Origin: Lachnospiraceae bacterium JC7
GTDB lineage: Bacteria > Bacillota > Clostridia > Lachnospirales > Lachnospiraceae
Assembly: GCA_000513555.1 (NCBI GenBank)
Contig: ALYD01000020.1
Span: 1-51,177, forward strand
Reading direction: 5' to 3'
DNA: 51,177 nt
Positions 1-7,497 of this stretch are shown piece by piece (position 1 is the first letter of the stretch; each line of letters starts with the position of its first letter). Below the pieces are notes generated by a model, which was not told the DNA's origin, did no database searches, and saw only the letters and a program-made list of their open reading frames with translations. A program made the translations under genes and the position numbers.

Positions 1-100
1 AGCCAGATGACAGTTTCTCTAAGTTCTTGTTAAGAGATGTAGCGTTCTGTGATAAGTTTCTGTAAGAATTGATTGCTGGTATGTTATGCTGTATAACCAT
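1..100 (-). CDS. hag/fliC: Flagellin, N-terminal fragment (gene runs off the window)
   Basis: Reading the minus strand from the ATG at 100 gives MVIQHNIPAINSYRNLSQNA and then a segment ending in EKLSSG. This is the flagellin N-terminal D0 pattern (MxINHNxxAxN...LEKLSSG). Flagellin is exported by the flagellar type III system and polymerises into the filament. Only 33 codons lie inside the window; the gene continues past position 1. The start is fixed by a strong AGGAGG at 105-110, five bases before the ATG. A sigma-28-like promoter lies at 201-227 and the leader of about 95 nt carries GGA motifs (see leader entry). Identification of the family is secure. Which flagellin paralogue it is cannot be told from this fragment. 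Confidence 0.93.
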   Translation of the reverse strand, partial: MVIQHNIPAINSYRNLSQNATSLNKNLEKLSSG

Positions 101-104
101 AAAT

Positions 105-169
105 TCCTCCTATTTCGGCCCGTGTAAGAACTTCCTTGTCCAAACCGGTATCTCACTTTCGTGAGCACC
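105..169 (-). promoter_or_regulatory. Flagellin mRNA leader: GNRA-capped hairpin plus two GGA clusters (candidate CsrA sites)
   Basis: On the minus strand the leader holds a CTCAC-GAAA-GTGAG hairpin (152-165, flanked by a GGT/ACC pair). Next comes GGACAAGGA (133-141), and then the SD AGGAGGA (about 104-110). In B. subtilis, CsrA represses hag translation by binding two GGA-containing leader sites, one overlapping the SD, and FliW relieves this. The same arrangement and a fliW-csrA pair are present here. CsrA binding is inferred; the motifs are seen. Confidence 0.5.
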
Positions 170-200
170 AAGCCTTTATTATGATTTGTTTACACTAGTA

Positions 201-227
201 TTATCGCACAAATAATAAAAATTATAA
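201..227 (-). promoter_or_regulatory. Sigma-28-like promoter of flagellin gene
   Basis: Minus strand: TTAT (224-227), 15-nt spacer, TGCGATAA (201-208). It resembles the flagellar sigma consensus TAAA-N15-GCCGATAA and matches the spacing of eight other sites in this window. The predicted transcript starts near 194, about 95 nt ahead of the ATG. Confidence 0.6.
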
Positions 228-236
228 GTGATTTTC

Positions 237-260
237 AAAATAAAAATTATTTTTTATTTT
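237..260 (-). terminator. A/T-only inverted repeat after the 515-aa gene (weak terminator candidate)
   Basis: AAAATAAAAA (237-246) and TTTTTATTTT (251-260) are perfect complements around a 4-nt loop. It sits between the stop of the upstream gene (280) and the flagellin promoter. It contains no G/C pairs, so function as a terminator is uncertain. Nothing else was recognised in 228-279. Confidence 0.3.
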
Positions 261-279
261 TGCAACATTTTAAATCATC

Positions 280-1827
280 TTATTCCGTTCTTCTTCTCGG
301 TCTTGCGCCCTTTCTTATCTCTCCAAACATACGGAACGGTGACTCCTTGGTAAGAGTTTCCTTGATTATATTCTCTATGGAAACTCTGTAGTTTGGATCA
401 TTTATAACGGGAACCTCCCGAAGCAGTTCTATCTGGTTCTCGGCATCGAGTCCTATATCGTTGAATTTCTGTGCCAGATCTCTGACTGATTTATATGAAG
501 CACTGGCAGAACGACCTTCATTTTCTATCAGAACCTTATTGGTTTCAGAAATAAATCTGCTTCTTACAGTCATATCCGATACCTGCTTCTCATACTGACG
601 CATGGTCTGGCGGGTAGTATCATGTCCTGCCCTTCCGTATCCGAGATCAGACCACTGATACTTCTCGATCAGAAGCTTCGCAGAAGATTCACTTCCGTAG
701 AATATGATCTGGCTGTCTGCAACTTCCACAAGAAGACCTGTCATGGCATCAGGAATCAGATTTCTGATAAGCTTTTCATCATCAAACGGAACCTTGATAA
801 GTTTCATCTGTCCTTCCGTGTAAAAGACGTTTATCGCAGACTTAAGAAAATCATTTATCCTTAACTCATCATATCTGTATCTGGCCTCAGCTACGGCAAG
901 TTCGATGAGGACCTTATTTTTTACCTCTTCGGACATATTTCTTCTTTTAGCTATTTCCTCGATACCGATGGCATGATCTACAAACTGGGCATCCAGCATC
1001 TCCTCTCTGACGTTCATTGGATGATTCACCATGATCGCAGCCTTTCTTACTACACTGGAGTGGATGTCATTTTTTATAGAGATCGCATGCTGTGGCTTTT
1101 CTCCGGCAAGACCGATACCGATGATGATGGCCTCCGGTGAATACTTCATATTGTTTACGATGGTCTCATCATTCCAATATATCATGCTGTTTAAGTTCGC
1201 ATTCAGCTCGTAAAAATGTATATTGGAAAAATTTTTAAATTCATCCTTCAGAATATGAGTCGCTTCAACATTGTAAATATTACTTAGAGAAGTATACACA
1301 TCAACTCTTTTGTTTTTATGAAGATCTCCCACAAAATCAGTAAGCACATCGTCTCTCTGACCCTGATTTATCGCTTCCTCTAAACGATCAAGATCTATTT
1401 CTATAGACGGACGGTTACGAATATATGCAACAAGCTCATACTCATTTACAGGCACAGTTATTCCGTCTGCACCATTACGTCTTGCTCTTGAAATATCCTC
1501 CACCAGTGTATTCAGCATGGCTGTCAGTTCTCTCTGGTCATTTTCATTGGCAGATATATCACACGCAGTGATAACAGTACTCTTCCCGCCGGATGCCGAA
1601 GTCTCCACTGTGATTTTTTTAGTGGCATCGTCCTTACGTACGTACACTCTGTCTTCGGGCTGAAGCTCTTTTATCTCCTCACCGGAAATATTGTAAAGAA
1701 CTAAAGGATCAACGTTATAAGTACGTTTAACCACCTGCTGTTCTTCCTTTTCGTTTCCGCTTCCGAACATCTTGCTGATAACGCCAAACGGATGTTCCTC
1801 CGAAAAATGATCTGAAAATAAGCCCAT
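280..1827 (-). CDS. Unrecognised 515-aa protein, last gene of accessory flagellar operon
   Basis: I do not recognise the family. The protein is soluble (no signal peptide or membrane segment) and charged. A short glycine-bearing N-terminus containing PFGVISKMFGSG is mirrored by a C-terminal SPFRMFGEIRKG followed by an Arg-rich tail (RPRRR). The middle is mixed alpha/beta and includes a run EAIIIGIGLAGEKP near residue 235. The start is supported by AAGGGG seven bases upstream. It lies 17 nt downstream of the glycosyltransferase and immediately upstream of the flagellin gene, in the accessory operon that starts near 8902. A role in flagellin modification or filament assembly is positional inference only. 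Confidence 0.8.
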   Translation of the reverse strand: MGLFSDHFSEEHPFGVISKMFGSGNEKEEQQVVKRTYNVDPLVLYNISGEEIKELQPEDRVYVRKDDATKKITVETSASGGKSTVITACDISANENDQRELTAMLNTLVEDISRARRNGADGITVPVNEYELVAYIRNRPSIEIDLDRLEEAINQGQRDDVLTDFVGDLHKNKRVDVYTSLSNIYNVEATHILKDEFKNFSNIHFYELNANLNSMIYWNDETIVNNMKYSPEAIIIGIGLAGEKPQHAISIKNDIHSSVVRKAAIMVNHPMNVREEMLDAQFVDHAIGIEEIAKRRNMSEEVKNKVLIELAVAEARYRYDELRINDFLKSAINVFYTEGQMKLIKVPFDDEKLIRNLIPDAMTGLLVEVADSQIIFYGSESSAKLLIEKYQWSDLGYGRAGHDTTRQTMRQYEKQVSDMTVRSRFISETNKVLIENEGRSASASYKSVRDLAQKFNDIGLDAENQIELLREVPVINDPNYRVSIENIIKETLTKESPFRMFGEIRKGARPRRRTE

Positions 1828-1844
1828 ATTATCCCCTTATCTGT

Positions 1845-2963
1845 TTAAATATTTTTCAATCTGTCTGCTGCCTTTTTATATCCCTGATCCACGGCCATCT
1901 GATAGTATTCCCTGGCTTTCTCCATGTTGCCTGAAACCTCATACCATGTTCCCAGATTGTATGCCGCCTTGAAGGAGCCGGTACCTATCACACCCTCAGG
2001 ACGGCTCACTTCACCTAGTTCCAAGCACTTGAGATAGCTCTTTTCTATATACGGAAGAAGATCAATGTATTTTTTTGTATCCTTCAATACAAGCTTCATA
2101 TAGAAAAGACCCGAATAAAAATAGAAATCCGGATTTCTGGTAAAATCATACTGTACCTTGCTCATGATGTCATGAGCCTCCTCCAGACTTTCCTCCGTAT
2201 CCAGATCATACAAAGTATACAGGTATCTCATGATGCCATCTGTCCAATAGGGCGCCTGTCTTATCTCTTTCTTTCCCGAGTATCTCCAGAAAATCCTGAA
2301 ATAAGGGAGGCTTTCTTCTTCCTTTTTCAGATTTCTAAGAGTTATGGCCATCTGATAATTGTAGTATGGATCATTAGGTTCTTTTTCCAATGCCTCAAAA
2401 AGGTACTGGTAATTTCGCTCTCCCTTGCCCTTCTGCATATATCCGTCATGTAAGGCATATAGTGGGGAAAGCTTATGCACCACCTTTGCTGCCACCTGTT
2501 CATGTATACTTCCTCTATAACGCATCCCTGCCGGAAGTATGCGGGCAACATCTGTGATACTCCTGTCTATCTCGTCACCGTTTGGATAGGAATCCTCCCT
2601 CTTGATGATACCAAGCCATCGCATGCCCTGCTTTTCATACATCATGTCGATGAATTCCCTTAGAGCCTCCGGATTACAATTCTCATCATTTACGAGATAC
2701 TCGTCTGCATCAAGCACCAGATTAATATCTGCATTCCATTCCCTTTCCGACTGTCCCAACGCAAAATTCCTGGCTTTGGAAAAATCATTTTCCCATGGGA
2801 ATGAATAGACTTTTGCATCAAATTTTTCTGCGATTTCTATGGTTTTATCTGTGGATCCGCTATCTGCAATGATTATATTGTCAACAAAAGGAGATGCCGC
2901 TGTAAGGCACCTCTCAAGGCAACGTTCTTCATTTTTCACAATCATTACAAGATTAATGATCAT
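1845..2963 (-). CDS. Family 2 glycosyltransferase with C-terminal TPR-like repeats
   Basis: The 372-aa product begins with a GT-A fold: IVKNEERCLERCL, then DNIIIADSGSTDKT (nucleotide-sugar binding), then the metal-binding LVLDADEYL near residue 105. From about residue 200 the chain is helical with tetratricopeptide-like units, ending in AAYNLGTWYEVSGNMEKARE and similar. This architecture is used by enzymes that glycosylate proteins in the cytoplasm. I chose the ATG at 2963 because GGTGGGAG lies ahead of it and it sits 4 nt after the PilZ stop. A longer frame (to 3047) would overlap the PilZ gene by 80 nt. Its position two genes from flagellin suggests flagellin glycosylation; that is inference. 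Confidence 0.85.
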   Translation of the reverse strand: MIINLVMIVKNEERCLERCLTAASPFVDNIIIADSGSTDKTIEIAEKFDAKVYSFPWENDFSKARNFALGQSEREWNADINLVLDADEYLVNDENCNPEALREFIDMMYEKQGMRWLGIIKREDSYPNGDEIDRSITDVARILPAGMRYRGSIHEQVAAKVVHKLSPLYALHDGYMQKGKGERNYQYLFEALEKEPNDPYYNYQMAITLRNLKKEEESLPYFRIFWRYSGKKEIRQAPYWTDGIMRYLYTLYDLDTEESLEEAHDIMSKVQYDFTRNPDFYFYSGLFYMKLVLKDTKKYIDLLPYIEKSYLKCLELGEVSRPEGVIGTGSFKAAYNLGTWYEVSGNMEKAREYYQMAVDQGYKKAADRLKNI

Positions 2964-2967
2964 ATCA

Positions 2968-3594
2968 TCATCTCCCACCAAGTTTGTTTTGACGCTGTTC
3001 CCGAAGTTCTCTGAAGACAAATCCACGTATCTCTGTCTCCGCGCCATCAGAAAGATCCAGGAACTTCAGTCCGTAACCATTGTCTCCCGAAGAGTAAAGC
3101 TTTCCCCAAAGCACCTTGACTTTAAAAGCCCGTTCTGTCCCCTTGAAGCTATAGTGAAATGTAAGTTCCTCTCCTATGGTAAGAGGCTGGGATGTCACCA
3201 TAAAAATGCCTCCTGCACTGAGGTTTGTTATGGTTCCGAAAAATTTGCCCCGGGATTCGGTCTCTGAAGTAAACTGCACAGAAATGGAAAGATTTACACG
3301 GATATCCTGCTGCCTCTGAACGATCTCAATGACATCAAGTATCTCACATTCTCCCATCCAGACTTCATCCATAGCCGGATATCCGGGATTTCTCTTTATC
3401 ACGATATTGCAGTTAGCTTTGATACAGCCTTTAATGCTGTCACTGAAGGAAACCTCAGCTCCGTTCATACGGGTGTCCTCAAGCTCTTCTTTAAAATACA
3501 GCGCCACCTCGTTATCTATTCCGTTAACCACCCGCACACTGTATTCATTTCCCTTATATCTGACTACACCGCTGCTACAATCCTTAAGTATCAT
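2968..3594 (-). CDS. PilZ-domain c-di-GMP receptor, YcgR-like
   Basis: 208 aa with two domains. The N-terminal YcgR-like beta domain (about 1-90) is followed by a PilZ domain (about 95-195). The PilZ signature is present as QRQQDIRVNL and NLSAGG. The second arginine of the RxxxR loop is kept, but the position of the first is Gln, with an Arg one residue earlier. PilZ proteins of this type bind cyclic di-GMP and act as flagellar brakes at the stator-rotor interface. SD AGAGG is six bases before the ATG. The gene lies between the lytic transglycosylase and the glycosyltransferase, which starts 4 nt after its stop. The altered loop makes nucleotide affinity uncertain. Confidence 0.85.
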   Translation of the reverse strand: MILKDCSSGVVRYKGNEYSVRVVNGIDNEVALYFKEELEDTRMNGAEVSFSDSIKGCIKANCNIVIKRNPGYPAMDEVWMGECEILDVIEIVQRQQDIRVNLSISVQFTSETESRGKFFGTITNLSAGGIFMVTSQPLTIGEELTFHYSFKGTERAFKVKVLWGKLYSSGDNGYGLKFLDLSDGAETEIRGFVFRELREQRQNKLGGR

Positions 3595-3673
3595 TTATAA
3601 CCTCTGCTAGAAAATATAATTTCACATAGATTATCACAAACAGTCATCAAGATACATCTGTAAAAATGACGAA

Positions 3674-4513
3674 TCAGAAATCATCAAAATCTCCTATGCT
3701 GTTTGTCGTATTTAAAAGCATCTGAAGTCTCAGGATCTCGATAAGATTTGCGAACATATCTTTATCTATCTTTCCTTTACCGTCAGTATCTCCGTTTATC
3801 CTGTCTGCAAGCAAAGAACCTATGTTTATCATTCCATTCCCGAAAGTCGATGCTCCTATGCCCAAAGTATCAAGGAGTGCCTGCATCTCACTTATGGAAC
3901 TTCCTTCACCGATTAAATTGGATGAAGAACTGCTCTCTCCCTTACTTATGATAGATTTAATGTCTATCTGGGAATTGTCATTAAGATCTGCCATGATCTT
4001 TTTGACATAATTCTGAGTCTCTTTGTATGGCGGTATGCCGTTATACTTTTTAACGGCTCCAGAACCGGCATTGTATGCTGCCAGCGCCAATTTCAGATCT
4101 CCTCCGAATTCTTTCAGATTTGAGGCCAGAAGCTTGGCTCCGCCCATGATGTTCTGTTCAGGATCAAAAGGATCCTTTACCCCGAGACTTTTGGCCGTTG
4201 CTGGCATGAGCTGCATGATACCCATGGCACCTGCCTTTGAAACCGCAGTTGTCTTGAAATCCGACTCTGCCTTTGCTACAGCCTTCAGTATCCTTTCCGG
4301 AACACCATAGGCTTCCGCTGCCCGTGCAAAGATGGCATCAAGTGTGGATGAACCGCTTGTGACAGCTGCCCCGCTGCTCTCGGCGGTTCCTGCTGCCTTC
4401 ATCCCTTCTAAAACATTCTGAAACGTATTGGCTGTTTTGGAAAGAAGAGTTGTATTGGCAGGTCTCCCTTTTCCTGTATTGGTAATCTCAGTAATTGATT
4501 CCATAAGTGGCAT
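3674..4513 (-). CDS. Lytic transglycosylase (SLT domain)
   Basis: 279-aa protein with an SLT/goose-lysozyme-like domain at about residues 58-170. The catalytic Glu lies in AVAKAESDFK, followed by AVSKAGAMGIMQLMPATAKS and later AAYNAGSGAVKKYNG. These are the three classical SLT motifs. The enzyme cleaves peptidoglycan to 1,6-anhydro products and in flagellar operons opens the wall for rod growth. No signal peptide is visible, so export through the flagellar system is possible (inference). An AAAGGGGG directly abuts an upstream ATG (4522) and sits 9 nt before the ATG at 4513, so I prefer 4513. It follows the two wall-binding-repeat proteins in the operon. Confidence 0.88.
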   Translation of the reverse strand: MPLMESITEITNTGKGRPANTTLLSKTANTFQNVLEGMKAAGTAESSGAAVTSGSSTLDAIFARAAEAYGVPERILKAVAKAESDFKTTAVSKAGAMGIMQLMPATAKSLGVKDPFDPEQNIMGGAKLLASNLKEFGGDLKLALAAYNAGSGAVKKYNGIPPYKETQNYVKKIMADLNDNSQIDIKSIISKGESSSSSNLIGEGSSISEMQALLDTLGIGASTFGNGMINIGSLLADRINGDTDGKGKIDKDMFANLIEILRLQMLLNTTNSIGDFDDF

Positions 4514-4533
4514 AACTAACATCCCCCTTTAAG

Positions 4534-5727
4534 CTACTGTTCGGCTACCATCTGACCATATTCATTAAGATAATACAGCTTTCCGTTATCATACAGATAT
4601 CCCGTCTGCATGCGTCCGCTGCTGTTGAAATAGTACCATGACCCGTTTATGAACTCCCATCCGGTTTTCATATACCCCATATTGGGATCAAGATAATAAA
4701 CGCTTCCATCGGTATCATAAAGAAATCCCGTCATCATCTGTCCCTGATTGTTAAAGTAGTACCACAAGCCTCCCAGATACTGCCATCCGGTGGCTACTCT
4801 TCCGTAGGTATCATAGTAAAACCATGTACCACCAGGATTGTACCAGCCTGTAGTACTTGTCTTACTTCCGTTGTATTTGGGTATCGTTCCGGTATTTTCC
4901 GTAGTGTTGTACCCTATAGGTGTTACACCGGGAGATCCTGTATGTGAATTCACCACATCCTCCTGTGATGTGATCCAATTTCCTTCCTTCAGATATTTCT
5001 TTTCATCAGAGGTCATGGGAATAGCCCTGACTTCATAATAGAAAATGTCCTTAGTATAGTCCTCTATCTTATCTGAGAAATCAATGGTAGTGGTTTTAAC
5101 CTTCTTTGTCGCTACTTCTTCGTCGTTTTTATAAAGCTTGACCTCATAGCCCGGCGCATAATCAACCTCTCTCCAGACCGCCTTCTTGAAATTATAGTCC
5201 CAGCCTGCAGATTCAGTATCTCCCAGTACCGCGCAGGGAATATAATATACCTTTAACTGTAGTATATCTCCGTCATCTATCCTGCCGCAGTGGGAAAATT
5301 CTGCATCACTGAGGGTGACCGCTTCTCTGTTCCATTTACTGCCGAAATAGTATCCCTCTTTGGCACTTAGGTTTATGGTTACCAGTACCCTGCTTCCCGG
5401 TTTCCACTTATCCGGATCCTTGGCATATTTGATCTCATCTATCACCACATTGGAAGTACTCGTTTCGATGGTGGGTTCTAGTATTTCTCCCCCGTCACCG
5501 TAATTCTGTGTAAATTTCACACTGATCTTTTCAATAATACTGCCATCAGCTTTGACACTATTGACCTGTGTGAGCACAAACCACCCCACGAGAAGCAGTA
5601 GCATGAAGATCTTTGCAGCCTTATTGCTTCGTTTTGACTCTCTCTCGAGTCTTGCAAGATTCTCTTCCCTCTGCTCTCTTATGCGATCTCTGTACGTACT
5701 TCTGTTTCTGCTTGATAAGTCAGCCAT
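4534..5727 (-). CDS. Membrane-anchored protein with beta domains and cell-wall-binding repeats (paralogue B)
   Basis: 397 aa. The N-terminus is Arg-rich (RDRIREQREENLARLERES), then a single transmembrane helix (about 36-60, FMLLLLVGWFVLTQ). An extracellular beta domain (about 65-165), an FN3-like region (about 175-250) and a linker follow. The last ~100 residues are about five aromatic repeats of the pattern GWxxxxGxWYYFNxxGxMxTG. These are choline/cell-wall-binding-type repeats. It has the same domain order as its upstream neighbour (5742-7181), indicating tandem duplication. Family knowledge: such repeats bind teichoic acid or wall glycans. Being inside a flagellar operon next to a lytic transglycosylase, it may link the flagellum to the wall; that role is inferred. 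Confidence 0.85.
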   Translation of the reverse strand: MADLSSRNRSTYRDRIREQREENLARLERESKRSNKAAKIFMLLLLVGWFVLTQVNSVKADGSIIEKISVKFTQNYGDGGEILEPTIETSTSNVVIDEIKYAKDPDKWKPGSRVLVTINLSAKEGYYFGSKWNREAVTLSDAEFSHCGRIDDGDILQLKVYYIPCAVLGDTESAGWDYNFKKAVWREVDYAPGYEVKLYKNDEEVATKKVKTTTIDFSDKIEDYTKDIFYYEVRAIPMTSDEKKYLKEGNWITSQEDVVNSHTGSPGVTPIGYNTTENTGTIPKYNGSKTSTTGWYNPGGTWFYYDTYGRVATGWQYLGGLWYYFNNQGQMMTGFLYDTDGSVYYLDPNMGYMKTGWEFINGSWYYFNSSGRMQTGYLYDNGKLYYLNEYGQMVAEQ

Positions 5728-5741
5728 GGCCTTAACCCCGC

Positions 5742-7181
5742 TTATTGTCTTATACCTTCATAGTTAATAAAATACCCGTCAACATAGGCATTGACTGCCA
5801 TCTGCCCGCTTCCCGGGTAGAAATAGTAAAGGTTATCGTTGATAGCGCGCCATCCCTCTACCATGGTTCCGTCATAATCACAGTAGTAGGTCTTATTGTT
5901 TCTGTGTATCCATCCTGTGAACATGACTCCGTAAAGTGAGTTGTCTATATCATTAAGGAAATAATACTTCCCGTTTTCATACAGCCATCCTGTGTACATG
6001 GCTCCGTTGCTCTTAAAATAATAGTAATGACTGTTGATGAGCCTCCATCCGCTGTTTGCAGTCTGACCCCATATTTCTCCGTTTCTGACTTCATCCTGTG
6101 GAATCAGATAGTACCAGTCATCACCGTTTTTCATCCAGCCTGTATACATGGCACCTGTCTTAAGCAGAAAGAAGGTCCTGTCATTTATTATCTGCCAGCC
6201 TGTCTGCATCTGTCCGTATTGATTGAAAAAGTACCATTCGTTGTCTATACGAGCCCAGCCACCGCCCTGCAGATGATTATCATCGAGATACCTGTAGTAC
6301 CAGAACCCGTTTTCCTTGTACCAGCCGTATTTATAAAGGCTTTTCGCCGTTCCTCCACCATCCTGCCCCTTTCCGTCAGATACATCTCTGTCCGTGATGG
6401 TGAGATCTGCAGAAGATACCCACTCACTGTTCTGAGCATATCTGCCTTCCTCTGTGGATGTCACTATGGTCCTGATATTTACATAGTACTTTCCGGCCTG
6501 AGTCATATAGGGATAAAAATCATACAACAGCCCTGATGTTGTAGTGGAGGTGACCTTGGTACTGTTCCTCATGAGTTGAAGCTCATATTTTCCCGATGTA
6601 TTATCGGGTCTGGTCCATCTTATCTCCCCAAGCTTATCATCATTCCAGTAAATATCAGTGGGTTCCTCGAACTTCCCCTTTATTGGGTCCATCTTCAGAT
6701 TGATGGTCAGATTATCGCCCTCTTTGCTGGCACTTGTAAAGGTGCCTCCTGTAATGGTTACATTGGAATTTCTGTAGCTGCTGAGGAAATAATGCTTACT
6801 GATATCCGTAGGTTCCAGCGTTACCGTCATTGTAGGTTGGTCACCGCTCTTTATCCTCATATCATCGCCACCACTTGTCCACTCTGCTGCGGTTATCTTG
6901 TAGGTGCCTCCGGAGGTGGAAACTGCCACCTCATTATCGCCAACAGAGCTCTTTCCTATAAGAATGTCAGATGGAAGTTTTCTTCCGGTTCCAAGCTTTG
7001 AGTTTACCTTTACCGCTACTGTATTGATCGGCTGTGTTGCCGCCTCAGCTCGCATTATGAAGATAAGCTGTATAAATATGAACCATAAAGCACATAAACG
7101 GATACTTGACCATCTTACATATCTTTTTTGTGCAACTCCCACATACTCTGTATTCATCTTTTCTTTATTTAGTATTTCCAT
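5742..7181 (-). CDS. Membrane-anchored protein with beta domains and cell-wall-binding repeats (paralogue A)
   Basis: 479 aa. A cytoplasmic N-terminus of about 25 residues precedes one hydrophobic helix (IRLCALWFIFIQLIFIM) that ends near AEA, so it is an uncleaved anchor or a signal peptide. Two beta-rich regions follow (about 50-165 and an FN3-like 170-255). The C-terminal ~190 residues hold eight or nine wall-binding repeats such as GWARIDNEWYFFNQYGQMQT. The ATG at 7181 overlaps the end of flhX by 17 nt, with AGGA eight bases upstream, giving translational coupling. An in-frame ATG at 7157 is an alternative. Substrate of the repeats and function are unknown; wall attachment outside the membrane is the family expectation. 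Confidence 0.85.
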   Translation of the reverse strand: MEILNKEKMNTEYVGVAQKRYVRWSSIRLCALWFIFIQLIFIMRAEAATQPINTVAVKVNSKLGTGRKLPSDILIGKSSVGDNEVAVSTSGGTYKITAAEWTSGGDDMRIKSGDQPTMTVTLEPTDISKHYFLSSYRNSNVTITGGTFTSASKEGDNLTINLKMDPIKGKFEEPTDIYWNDDKLGEIRWTRPDNTSGKYELQLMRNSTKVTSTTTSGLLYDFYPYMTQAGKYYVNIRTIVTSTEEGRYAQNSEWVSSADLTITDRDVSDGKGQDGGGTAKSLYKYGWYKENGFWYYRYLDDNHLQGGGWARIDNEWYFFNQYGQMQTGWQIINDRTFFLLKTGAMYTGWMKNGDDWYYLIPQDEVRNGEIWGQTANSGWRLINSHYYYFKSNGAMYTGWLYENGKYYFLNDIDNSLYGVMFTGWIHRNNKTYYCDYDGTMVEGWRAINDNLYYFYPGSGQMAVNAYVDGYFINYEGIRQ

Positions 7182-7497
7182 CCATCACATCCTGCGGAAC
7201 AGGCAGCTCGACATCTGCCTCTTTGTGTTTCTCTGCAAACTTTAAAAAATAAACATATATCTCCACCACCGCACTGAAAAGTTCCGGCGGTATCTCTGCC
7301 CCCAGTTTAAGCTGAGTAAGCAGGGAGGCAAGAGAGTCATCTTCATATACCGGCACTCCCGCCTTCATGGCAGTTTCCGTAATCTTTTCAGCGGTATAGC
7401 CCATACCTGATGCCACGATCACCGGTGCTCCGTTTTTGTCAGGATCATATTTTAGGGCTGCTGCTCTTTTCTTTCTTACTGTATCAGACAGCGACAT
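7165..7497 (-). CDS. flhX: FlhX: free-standing FlhB C-terminal domain homologue
   Basis: 110 aa matching only the cytoplasmic C-terminal domain of FlhB: AAALKYDPDKNGAPVIVASG, then an IPPELFSAVVEIYVYF segment. Compare FlhB at 28203 with VALKYDPDKHGAP and IPVDYYSAVAELLVF. The membrane domain and the self-cleaving NPTH loop are absent. Homologues (YlqH of B. subtilis, FlhX elsewhere) can partly replace the FlhB C-terminal domain in switching export specificity. It overlaps the upstream gene by 14 nt and the downstream gene by 17 nt, so the three are translationally linked. Confidence 0.88.
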   Translation of the reverse strand: MSLSDTVRKKRAAALKYDPDKNGAPVIVASGMGYTAEKITETAMKAGVPVYEDDSLASLLTQLKLGAEIPPELFSAVVEIYVYFLKFAEKHKEADVELPVPQDVMDGNTK

